A stretch of DNA of 64,000 nt from Tremella fuciformis (Eukaryota > Basidiomycota > Tremellomycetes > Tremellales > Tremellaceae). The stretch covers positions 124,001-188,000 of the forward strand of contig CP136492.1 of NCBI GenBank assembly GCA_032768795.1, read 5' to 3'. The translations under genes were made by a program, and so were the position numbers. Shown piece after piece: positions 42,611 through 53,003 of this stretch (the first letter of the stretch is position 1; each line of letters opens with the position of its first letter). The notes under the pieces were generated by a model. The model was not told the DNA's origin. It saw nothing but the letters and a program-made list of their open reading frames with translations, and searched no databases.

Positions 42611-44860
42611 ATGAGCTCAGAGGACAGGGGCGAGCCGTCGTCCATCAAGCCGATACGCACGAGCCAAAGGGAGATCAAGAGGTGAGGTGACTCCTACCGA
42701 GAGGCTGAGACTGAGCCGCAGCTGCGGATTTTGTTATCGGCGAAAGGTGAGCGTTTGAGACATCGCACAAGGGGTAGGAACTGATCGCCTGCAGATCAAG
42801 TGCGACAAGACCTACCCGTGTTCGAAATGCGTCGCAAGGGGCCTCGGCGATCTGTGCGAGCAGGAGATGGTCATCGTCAACGGACGTCTCCGCGGCGGAG
42901 GGCCGGACGGCGTGTCGCGCAAGCCGCGCACTCTCGCCGAGCTCAGCGAGGAGAACAAGACCCTGCAGCGGAAGATCGCGACTCAGGAGGGCGCCATCCG
43001 GTCCCTCCTCTCCCAGCTCGACGAGAAGACACGCGCAGAGCGAGAGGCCAAGATCAACCCTGCGACACTGGCGGCCGCGGCGCCCGCCATGCCAGATATG
43101 ACCTCGCGAGCGTCGTCCATGTCCCCCGACCCGCAGCCCGTGGACGCGGGTGATAGGGCCGACTACCTCGCCGAGGTGGGCAAGGTGTTTGGGCTCTCGG
43201 CGGATCAGGACTTTCCCAGTGGACAGCAGCCGGTCCTGCTCTTCACGCAGGCGAGCGGTCAGGCGCTCGCGTCGCTGCGCGGCTTGGTTCCTATTCGGTA
43301 CAGCTCGGCTTTGGTGCGGTATCACTGCAACTTTCTCCATTGGATACATGCCGTATTTCATGTCCCGACTTTCCTGGAGCAGCACGATACTTGGCTAGCT
43401 GGAGGTCAGGTCGAGGTGTCTTACGACTTCTATGCCCTCTGCAAGTTGCCGCCCTGTGTAGAAGGCTTCAGCTGACCGGGATTTAGACTTTGCAGTCATC
43501 GCGTGCAGCTTGTACTTCATGGACGAGGTCATGGCGGTGGAGATGGGCATGACGCCAAGTGAGCATCACGAGCGACTCGAGAGGTGCTGTGCTGACAACA
43601 GATGCCATCGAAGTCCTCCCACGATTCTGGTTCGACACCTCCCTCAATTGTATTCAGCTCGCAGGGTTCATGATCAATCCCACTCTGCCCATCCTTCAGG
43701 CCATTTGCATCCTCCCCACCATCGCCCACGCCTTCGAGTGGGGCCCTATTCCCCTCAGAAACCCTTGCGCTGACTGGCAGCCGCTCAAGATATCTGGCGT
43801 CGCTCATGCACTGCGCCCTTGGCCTTGCGCGGGATCTCAACTACCATTTGGTCCGCGCCGAATCATCCGCGGACCAATGGGGAGGCAACATTCGCTCCCA
43901 GCTCATCAGGCGGATATGGTGGTGTCTCATGATTGGGGATAGCTTTACACCAAACGCTCAACATCCATATCATCTCATTTACCCAGGTGGGTCTCCCCCC
44001 CCCGAGCGCGGGTCTCAGCTGAGATTCAGGCGCATGGACATCGCCGCCTGCCAACGTCGATGACATTGACCTTTCCGACGAGCTGCCGATTGTGCCTCGT
44101 CCTTTGACTGACATCACCTGCGTATCTCAGTGGGTCTTGAACGTTCAGAGGGAGTCGCGGCTGATCCCTCAGAGTGGTCATGATGGGCCGTCTCGCCTCG
44201 CTCTTCCGCGACTTCTGCCACACCTTCACCTCCAAGCCCAGCATCAACTCGCGATTCCGCCTCGTCAAAGAGTTCGATCAGCGGCTCGACCACCTCCTCG
44301 ACGACACGCCCCTCCTGCGGCCCGTCGCCGATGAGTCCATCTTCCCGCAGTATCCCGTCAACGGGCGGTTCGACTGGACCCCCTGGGCGCGCTTCGTATG
44401 GGCGACCACCATCCCCGCCATGCGCATCCAGCTCTGGCGCTGGCACCTCTCGCGCAGCTACACGGACCCGCGGTTCGCCGAGGCGCGCGAGGTATGCATC
44501 GGCGCCGCGCGCACCATGCTTGCCACGCGCCTCAAGCCCGTGCCCATCATGTTCCAGAAGAACTGGCACGTCTCGTCGCATACCGTCATATGCGGCATGG
44601 TGCTCGCCATCGAGATGGCCCATGGTGCGCCCGACCCCACGACGCGCCAACGCCTGCGGTCCGACGTGCTAGAGACGCTGGGCGTGCTGCAGTCGACGGC
44701 CAACCCCAACGCCATGGTCAAGCGCGGTATACAGATTCTGGAGAAGATGCTGAACGATGCGGATCAGGCTGCGGCGGCTTTGGCAGACTTTTCTTGGCCC
44801 GGTGGGGACTTTGACCTGGACGTCTTTGACATGATTCTCAACTCGGATGCGTATGTATAG
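42611..44860 (+). CDS. Zn2Cys6 fungal transcription factor
   Basis: Multi-exon gene, ATG at 42611 (MSSEDRGEPSSIKP). An intron splits the codon before the cluster and a second follows the RRK; the spliced cluster reads SCGFCYRRKIKCDKTYPCSKCVARG...C, a full Zn2Cys6 motif. A coiled coil follows (LAELSEENKTLQRKIATQEGAIRSLLSQLDEKTRAEREAK), typical of dimerising factors. The middle domain has ALVRYHCNFLHWIHAVFHVPTFLEQH, PILQAICILPTI, LARDLNYHLV, LIRRIWWCL and, after further introns, LVKEFDQRLDHLLDD, RIQLWRWHLSRSYTDPRF. It is nuclear. Its divergent partner is the intronless MFS gene, a common arrangement for a regulator and its target. Confidence 0.87.
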
Positions 44861-45357
44861 GCTACCATCAGGGCTCATCACCACAATGCAAACGCCGAGA
44901 GGGCTTTGTTCTTGTGTTTCATGTTGCCCCTGACGCCGAAGCACTGACCACCGCCCTCCCATCAAACATCTTTTCTCTGTGGCCTCCTCACTCCACTGAT
45001 TTCTCCATTCACTCCACTGACTGCTTCTTACACATCGTTCGTACAGCGCTGTCATACCGTCCACCGAGCCCTCGAGCACTATCCTATCCACTAATGAGCA
45101 TCGATTCTCCGCAACACTGGCCAACACGCGAGCAGAGTTCAGACTCGGGCTACATCAAGTCTCCCTCTCGCCTACTAAATCTCTTCAACCCGATGCATAC
45201 AGTACAAATCCGACAGATGTCCGCACGCATCATCTAAGTGTAACCCACCGATACCCTCGCACCCATCGCAATCGTCCCTCACCCCGCCCCCCCTCCCCCA
45301 CCTTTCGATGTTCACCCTCCTTTGGGCCCGTGCGCACCTCCACCCGCAAGGGGCACA
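44861..45357. other. convergent 3' intergenic region
   Basis: 497 bases with a 12-base direct repeat TCACTCCACTGA at 44988-44999 and 45009-45020 and a C-rich tract near 45270-45305. No gene was recognised. Confidence 0.45.
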
Positions 45358-47005
45358 CTACTGAGCACCCTCGAGCTCCTTCTCCTTGTCGGTCTCGAGG
45401 TTGACCGAGTCGACAACGCCTCCGTGGGCCAGGAGGTCGTCGGCAAAGCGATAGTTCTTGAACTTGCGCGTAGGTGTTCGCTCTTCGAACAGGAAGTCGA
45501 GCTGTTCGAGAGACTTCCCCTTGTACTCCGGGATGAAGAAGAAAGCGAACGCGATCATGATGAGAGAGAAACCACCCCAAATAAACCCAATCCTCGATCC
45601 GAGGTTGCCATATCCAGCGTCTTGGATGTACGGAGAGACGAAGGTGATGATGAGGGAGACGCCGAAGCCCCAGAAGGTGGCCATGCCGAGGACCTTCTCA
45701 CGGTTTCGTGTGGGAGCAGACTCGGCGGTGATGATCCAGATGAGCGGGCTCTGAACACCGAACGAGAACTCCCAGATGAAGATGAGACCAATGGACGCCT
45801 TCTGGACGGCAGTGGGCGGGGTCGAGCCGTAGACAGTGGTCAAGATGGCGATGAGGATGAGGGTTACAGCGCAGAGTGAGGCGGTGCTGATCATGATGAT
45901 GCGGCGACCAAAGACATCCGGGAGGTAGTAACCAGTGGCGACACCGACAAAGTAGAGGCAGTAGAGGGCCATGATGACGGGGAAGTAGTTGGTGACACCT
46001 GAGAAATCAGTGAGGTGTTCGTTCTGAGTACTGACCAAGACCTACCGGTAGAGATCAAGAATGAGACAATGTAGTTGGTCATGTACGACGAACCCTGGGC
46101 CTGTTGAAGAGCCTGGGTGCCGATGGCGATGAGCATGCGGCGGAGATCGGGCTGACGAAGGAGATCACCCCAGCCGGTCGACTTGGCAAGCGCCTTTTCC
46201 TCCTCGAAGGCAGTGGAGAGCTTGGCGCAGTACGCGTCGGCGTCAAAGTTGTTGGTCTCGGTGCCGAAAAGCTGCTTGGCGGCGTCGACAGCCTCGGCCT
46301 GTCGACCTTCCCACACGAGCCAACGGGGCGACTCGGGGAGGAGGGGAGTAAAGGCGAGCATGGCGGCGGGGGCGATGAGCTGCACACCCATGGGGATGAG
46401 GTAGGCCGAGGCATCCGTGCGGGAAGAGACGGCGTAGACTGAGCCGGCAGCGACGATGACACCGACAATCTGGATGGTCTGGTACATGTTGATAACGAAT
46501 CCACGAGCCGAGGTGACGGATGTCTCGGACAGGTAGACGGGGATGATGTTGGCCGCGAGACCCATCGACATGGACGTGATGATCTTGCCGGCGATGAACT
46601 GACCGTACCGCGCGTTACCGGTCGCCGAGGTCATCTCGATGATGATACCGATGATAGAGACGATTGCCGCAAAGATCAGCGACCTCTTGCGGCCGATCTT
46701 GTGGTTGATGTACATGGCGAGCGCGCATCCCAACATGATACCTGCCGAACCGACACCGGAGCCGGCAGATTGCTTGGACGAGGACAGGGTGCAGGTGGTT
46801 TTGCCGTCGACGGTGACCGACTCGCCGTACTTGCACAAGAAGGCGGTCTCACCGAGCACGGTACCCCACCAACCGTTGTCGAAACCCTGCAGGTAAGCCC
46901 TACCCCGCGCTGGTCACGTCGAAAACTCACGAAGAGGATGGCGCCCGCCGAGGCGAGCACCATGACCAAGTACCCCTTGGGGGTGATACCAGAGTAGATG
47001 GACAT
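45358..47005 (-). CDS. MFS sugar porter
   Basis: Three exons, start ATG at 47005 (MSIYSGITPKGYLV), stop 45358-45360, about 510 residues. Intron 1 joins ASAGAILF to GFDNGWWGTVLG in TM1. Family motifs are INHKIGRKRSLIFAA (loop 2-3), IPVYLSETSVTSARGFVINMYQ, LPESPRWLVWEGRQAEA, TQALQQAQGSSYMTNY in TM7, VFGRRIIMIS, and the C-terminal PEYKGKSLEQLDFLFEERTPTRKF in place of PETKG. It is a plasma membrane sugar:H+ symporter of the hexose/disaccharide type; the sugar is not clear. Its promoter region extends over the 596 bases to the MDR gene. Confidence 0.92.
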
Positions 47006-47601
47006 CGTGTCGTTGCTGTCCCGCTTGCCGGTCTGTCTGTCGCGCGGCCAAGTGAAGACGAGGTGAGTGATGGTCGAGACGAGGTCGCGAGACGCGGTCT
47101 AATATAGTAGTTGGCAGAGCGACCTATCACCAACGTCGGAATACCTTCCCCAGACCATCTTATCCACCTGACGCCGCGAGACCACAGGATTTCAATGAGC
47201 TCGGAATCTGCTCCTGCCTGAAATGGAAGAAAAACGAGTCGTATCCGATTTGACGGCCGAGTGGCGCTCCGTCGTTCTAGAGCGGTTATGTGCTCCTGAA
47301 CCGGGACGAGGGGCATTGGCCCAGACCGCCGGGTGAGAGGGTCGAAGGCGCGGCATGAGAACCCGCGCAGCGGTACGAAGTCAGCCGGGGCTGATTGTCG
47401 ACGGTGCGGGGCATCGGGTGAGCATCGGCCCTATCACCGCGACGCTTAATGGCCTGAACCTGATTGGCGCTAAGCAAAACAAGCTCTCGAGGCACGGTAC
47501 GACGCTGGTCGGTTGTTGCGGTGACACGTCAGGGAGCGGGTGATCGACGATGCATAGTCCGATAGTCACTTATCTGCTTTTCAAGACTGCGGCGGCAGTT
47601 G
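47006..47601. promoter_or_regulatory. intergenic region upstream of sugar porter
   Basis: 596 bases that serve as the sugar porter promoter and the 3' region of the MDR gene. GTGACACG occurs at 47521. Open frames here are short and lack family resemblance. Confidence 0.4.
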
Positions 47602-49057
47602 TCACACCTTGACGCAGACTTTCCCAAAGTGCCGACCCTCCTGCAGATACGTGTACGCGTCCTTCATATCTTCGAAAGCGAACGTCTGGACGCTCAGCCT
47701 CCTGCACTTGCGGAACGAACATCCGAAACCCGATAACGTCTGTCGCATGACTCACCTTGTCAATGATAGGTTTGACACCGCCGTATTCGAGCGCCTTGAT
47801 GCACGTCCGGAACTCCTCCTTGTTACATACGAAGACACCCCGAACATTCGCGGCAGAGTACAGAATCGTCTTGGCGATGTCTATACTCAGCAACAGAGCA
47901 TATGAGAATAGAGGTCTACTCACCCTCGTCCAGAATGTGCTGAGGGATGGGCTTGTAGTCGCTCATGTAGCCTAATGTTAGCTCAACCAGACTTTCTACT
48001 ACGGTTCGACCCACCCGACACGGCAACCAATCCTCCCTGCTTCGTTGCACGTATACTGCGCGCGATTGTGCCCCGTCCAGCGATCTCAATGACAGCATCC
48101 ACACCTCGTCCGCCGTTCAACCGCCGCGCCACGACGTCCCATGCGTCGATTTTCGAATAGTCAATCGTCTGGATGACGTCGGGTGCGCCGCTCTTGACTA
48201 ATGGCTGCAGCAGGGACTTTGCGCGGTCGAGCTTGGCCTGAGAGGAAGAGGTGAGGATGACTTTGGCACCGGTAACAAGGGCGATCTATGGTGTCATCCC
48301 AAACCATGAGTTGGAATACGATGACCACGCACCTGAGCCGCGCATAGCGACACGCCGCCTGTACCGAGACACAAGACCGTCTGTCCAGCCTGCAATCTTG
48401 GGTGGTGCGAGCATATGCTGCCCCAAGCGGTAGTGTATCCTACAGGGAGTGTCGATCCCTCTTCCAGGGAGAAGGTGGAAGGGACAAGAAGAGCGTCTTG
48501 CTCGTCGCAGACAAAGTACTCGGCAGCAACGCCGTCGACAGCCCCTCCCAGACCCTGCTTGAGCCCTCGTGTATCCGCAGCCAAATTCAGGTCTTCTTCC
48601 TACCTCGTCAGTCTTCCGTCTGGTCTGAAGACATGAGACATACAAAGTCGTGACCTTTGAAGATGACTGGGGCCACCCTGTCGCCCACTTTGAACAGAGT
48701 CACTGCGCTGCCAATTGCCTCGACTACACCGCATCCATCTAGCCATCAGTTCCGACACTGCTTCCTGTACCATGAAACTTACCAGAGACCGGCACGACCC
48801 TGTCGGGAATGGCATGGGGAGCGGGGTACTCGTCATTGACGATCTGGAGGTCTCTGGCGTTGAGACTCAGGTAGGCGATGTTGATGCGAATCTGAGAGGT
48901 CAGCGTCGTTCTTGAGCTAGATGTTCGAGCTGGGCGGTCCCGGATTTACCTCGGTTGGAGAACGGATCTCTGGTACAGGCGCATCTGTCTCCAGCTCGAG
49001 ACCGCCAATGCCGCTCTGACTGGCCACGACCCATCTCTTCATCGTCTTGGGTGCCAT
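47602..49057 (-). CDS. zinc-free MDR alcohol dehydrogenase/quinone oxidoreductase-like
   Basis: Multi-exon gene with start ATG at 49057 (MAPKTMKRWVVASQS) and stop 47602-47604, about 360 residues. The catalytic domain has LSLNARDLQI, a CGVVEAIGSAVTLFKVGDRVAP segment and SLEEGSTLPVGYTTAWGSI; the Rossmann domain has VLCLGTGGVSLCAAQIALVTGAKVILTSSS. The C-terminal exons give NVRGVFVCNKEEF, IDKVFAFEDMKDAYTYLQEGRHFGKVCVKV. The Cys and His ligands of catalytic zinc and the four-Cys structural zinc lobe are absent, so it belongs with the NADPH quinone oxidoreductase-like branch. Likely a cytosolic NADPH-dependent reductase of aldehydes or enones; substrate not known. Confidence 0.87.
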
Positions 49058-49328
49058 TTTGCTCTTCCTGCTGTTCCTTCGCTGAACAGGTGTACTCCTC
49101 GTCTTTGTACAGTACACCTTAATGCAAATGCATCTTACTCATCGAGCTCGACTTCAGAGGCCGCAGCTGCGTAACTACATCCGACCAGGAACAAGCCTTA
49201 CGATAAGCGGAACGTCGGAAGTCACCCTGAGACTCAAGACCCATGTGCCAGATAAGCTGCATGCGAGGGTGGAGAAAATGCTATGTGACCAATCACAAAT
49301 CTAGTTGTGCTACTTGTGCTGCCTATGC
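49058..49328. other. intergenic region between MDR gene and DHA2 carrier
   Basis: 271 bases, promoter of the MDR gene; nothing specific recognised. Confidence 0.35.
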
Positions 49329-51375
49329 TCATACGGGAGACTTCTCGCTCTCCCTGTGCCCCTCCCCGTCCGGCGGCGGCCCAAGCGGAATGTCGCCGTC
49401 CGGGCTGGACGATTGGCTGGACGACGCTTCTCCCTTTTCCGACTCGGCTTCGCCTCCGAGCACCACCTCCTCCGGTGTCTCTTCCGATTTGGCCTTCTGC
49501 GCCGGCTTGACGTCCAGCGGCAGGTCCTGCACGTGAGCATTGGCCAGCTGCTGGGCGCAGATTGAACCCACCTTGACGAAGGCGCACATGACGAGACAGA
49601 CGCCCACCACCGGTACGAAATAGATGAAGACATCATGCAGCCCGGTCATATCTGCCTGTCAACACGCCATCCTCGATAGGGTGGGAAACTTGCATGCTTG
49701 CCGGATGCTTGTCGCTGTCGCTGCGTCCACTGTTGAGGGAATGTCGAACGATAGCTTGAGACTCTGTTTCAGGCTCTCTGGCAAGTCGGCGGGGAGATGC
49801 TTTTGGAAGGCGTTCTGCAGTATTGTGTTGCCCAGAGCTAGTCCCACTGCGCCCCCGCTCGTTCGTGCGAAACTAGACGTCAGCCGGCAGATATCCCATG
49901 CTCCCTGTTGACGCACTTTCTCACACCCGTTACTGCTGCTCGGTCCGACGGAGGGCCTGACGCCTGAGCCAAGACAAGTGCTGGATATAAGCGTCGGGTG
50001 CCAGAATATAACCTAGACTTACTGCTCTGAATGGTCGCACCGACCCCCAAGCCTTGTAGCAGCAGACACCCGACCAATACTCCTGTGGAGGTCGTCATGT
50101 CAAAACAGAGCTGCGCACCCTGACCCGCCAACCAGAGCACAAAACCCGTGGTGAAGGAGGACCACGTCCGGTTGGTGTACTTGATCGCATACCCCGAGGC
50201 CGAGGCGGTGAAGACTTGTGTGAGAACAAGAGGGAGGAGATAGGCTGCTGAGATGACTGGGGTGTGCTGCCGGACGTTCTGCAGATAGAGCGGAGTAAAA
50301 TAGACTGGTCTCAGCTAAACAGATGGAATCAGTCCAAGGGCTCACTGCCGCCGTAGAAGACCATGCCGACAAACCAAGTCTGAACGATCAACAGACAGAT
50401 ATTGCGGTTCTTCAATCTTCATTGTCAGCATGAGCCCCTCGGCAATCATCCCTCGACTCACAGTCGGCCGGGGAACAAAGGGAGCCTTGCGACCTTCGCC
50501 TCCACGTATATGAAGGCGAGCACTGCTACTCCGCCCACGCAGAACAAGGCAATAACCACGGGACCGTCCCAGGGGAAGGTGGACCCTCCCCCGCTGAGCG
50601 GAACCAGGATGCACACGATCATGGCGAGACTGAGCAGACTGCCAAGCCAGTCCATGCTCTCCACCTTCTCCTTGATGCCACCCGCAAGAGGCTTCTGCGG
50701 GACCGTGAACTGGACAAGGACCATGGTGGTGGCCGACACTGCGAGTCAGCTCGGCTCCTGCTCCATGGTGAAGAGGCTTCACGAGGCGGGATCATCCAGA
50801 ATGCCCATGCCCATCTCGCTCGTTCTGCCAGTACAGCTCCGAGAAATGGTCCCACTGCAGAGCCCGTCGCAATGCCGATACTGAGCAACGTGAGATACTT
50901 GCCTCGCTCGCGCACTGTCACAACGTCTGACATGATGATCATCGTGAGCGAGTTGATCCCTCCTCCGCCAATACCGGCAACAGCCCGGCCACAGTACAAC
51001 CACACTGCATTCTTGGCGAACCCCGCCAGTAGGTCACCAAAGGCAAAGATCGCTCTATCGATCAGCTGCAGGCCAGTGCATTGTACGGGAGACATGCAAT
51101 GAGCCCAGGAGAACGATCTTCCTCCCGAAAATATCGGACAGCCGAGATGTGATGATTTGGAAGCTGGTGTTGGCCACCAAGAACGCCGTCCCTGCCCAGA
51201 CTATAGAACTGCTCGCATTGAGGTCACGGCCGATGATCGGCAGGATGGTGCTGACGCTGGTGGAGTCGATGAAGGAGAGGAGCAGTGCCGTCTGGAGACC
51301 GAGGAAGAGGAGGTAGAGCTTGGCCTTGGGCAGACGGGTCGCCTGGTCCTGCAGGACAATCTCGTCTCTGGCCAT
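49329..51375 (-). CDS. MFS multidrug transporter, DHA2 (14-TM) family
   Basis: Multi-exon gene, start ATG at 51375 (MARDEIVLQDQ), stop 49329-49331. N-terminal LLSFIDSTSVSTILPIIGRDL is the TM1 signature (LDxTIV) of drug:H+ antiporter-2 proteins, with a Phe-Ile-Asp-Ser-Thr variant; then FQIITSRLSDIFGRK, GRAVAGIGGGGINSL, SDVVTVRERGKYL, motif C-like GIATGSAVGPFLGA, and WLGSLLSLAMIVCILVPLSGGG. The C-half has YLQNVRQHTPVISAAYLLPLVLTQ and GVRNFARTSGGAVGLALGN. A long acidic tail with EETPEEVVLGGEAESEKGE ends the protein. It probably exports toxic compounds at the plasma membrane. It is divergent from the deacetylase gene. Confidence 0.88.
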
Positions 51376-51812
51376 GGCGAGGTGGCCGTCGTACAGAGGA
51401 GGTGTGGTGGTCGGGAGCGTATCACCTAGCCAGAGACGACATGGCCTCTTTACGGACCGGACCAATGCAGGCTTTTCGAGATGCACAGGCTCGCTCTACA
51501 CGTGCCGAGCCGACCAGCCAAGCTCGGCCGTCGTGTATCGTACATCCTGAGCTATACGCTGGCTACACGCCTACAGTACAATCTGCCTTGCAGAGGTTCA
51601 TTCCTACGGAGCTGGCTGTCGGAACACCCAAAAGTCCTTATCTCGGCACCACGTCCCGCGCTTCGGAAAGTACGGAATCGCCCGTCTGGCCGTCCACGTC
51701 CACTGTTAAGGCGGGGTAGCTATGCATGCGCCCCCATCTCCTTACTCATCACCCAACCACCACCTTCACTGCTCTCGACACAGACCACAGCAGCAGCAAC
51801 AACACTGGCAAA
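51376..51812. promoter_or_regulatory. divergent promoter of DHA2 carrier and PuuE-like deacetylase
   Basis: 437 bases between divergent starts. The end nearest the deacetylase is CAG/CAA-rich (51788-51808). No specific element identified. Confidence 0.4.
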
Positions 51813-52945
51813 ATGTCGCAGGACGAGACTTCTTGGATGAACCGCGATCTCTTCGGCTACGGTCCGGATCGACCCGACGCCAAATGGCCCAAGGGCGCCA
51901 AGATCGCTGTGAACTGTGAGTCTCGCCTCAACCTGTGGGCTCAGACTGACATGCAGTCGTGCTCAACCACGAAGAGGGCGGTGAGCGCAGTGTAGAGGAT
52001 GGCGACGAGCACGCCGAGACTGTTCTGCACGAGTTTGGCACCCAGCTCGTCGCCGAGAAGGGCAAGCGTGACCCGGCCACCGAGTCGCAATTCGACTATG
52101 GCTCGCGTGCGGCCGTCTGGCGTCTCATGAAGCTGTTCAAGAAGCACGACATCCCCATCACATTCTACGCCGTCGGCCGCGCGTTCGAGCGCAACCCCGC
52201 CGTCGCCAAATACGCTGAGGAGAATGGTCACGAGGTTGCCTCGCACTGCTACAAGGTGGGTCCTCACCTTCGAAGAGAGTCTCCCGCTGACGAGGTAGTG
52301 GAAGCCTTACACCGGCATGACCGACGCCGAGGAGGAGTCGTACATCCGCAAGGCCGTGAACGCATACAAGACCACCTCGCCTTCCGGCAAGGTCCCCGTC
52401 GGCTGGTTCTACGGCCGCCCCTCCGAGCGCTCCCTTCCCCTCGTCTCCAAAGTGTACAAGGAGCTCGGCCACGAGCTTCTGTACTGGGCCGACACCTACG
52501 CCGACGACCTTCCGTACTGGACCCAGCGCCCCGGTGGCGAGAAAGGCGAGGGCCTTGTTATGATGCCTTACACACTCGACTGCGTGAGCAGGACGATGTC
52601 GACATTCGTTGTACCAGCTGACAGCAGAACGACTTCAAGTTCTGGCAGGGCCAGTTCGGCTCGGACGACGCTTTCGCTCAGCGCTGCATCAACGCCTTCG
52701 AGTGAATCGCCACGCTGACCCGTGGGCTCAGGCTGATACGCAGCACTATCCGCGCCGAGGGTCTCGAGGGCAAGGGCGCGTACATCACCGTCGCCCTTCA
52801 CTCGCGGTGGATCGGTCGTCCCGGTCGTTTCCCCGCTCTTGTCCGCATGGTCGAGCACTTCAGCCAGTACAACGACGTGTGGTTCGCAACCCGCGAGCAG
52901 ATCGCTCGTCACTGGAAGGAGACCTACCCTTACTCTCCCAAATAG
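51813..52945 (+). CDS. polysaccharide deacetylase-fold hydrolase, PuuE (allantoinase)-like
   Basis: Five exons: 51813-51915, 51957-52255, 52299-52583, 52625-about 52704 and about 52750-52945, about 320 residues. The start gives MSQDETSWMNRDLFGYG, with no signal peptide, so it is cytosolic, unlike secreted chitin deacetylases. Features are KIAVNFVLNHEEGGERSVEDGDEHAE, where NHEEGGE is typical of the PuuE branch, DYGSRAAVWRLMKLFKKHDIPITFYAVGRA, HEVASHCYKWKPYTGMT with the metal-binding His pair region, and GWFYGRPSERS. The last exon ends WFATREQIARHWKE. PuuE-type enzymes open allantoin in purine breakdown; related fungal enzymes may act on other amides. A nitrogen-scavenging role is inferred. Confidence 0.85.
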
Positions 52946-53003
52946 ACCAGTGGGCGGTGTATGTATAGAATGGTCTAGAAGAAGTCCAGGGGGCAGACAT
53001 GCA

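Noticed and set aside
44988..45020. 12-base direct repeat TCACTCCACTGA
   Set aside because: Short, only two copies, in a convergent 3' region; no element boundary or target-site duplication seen.
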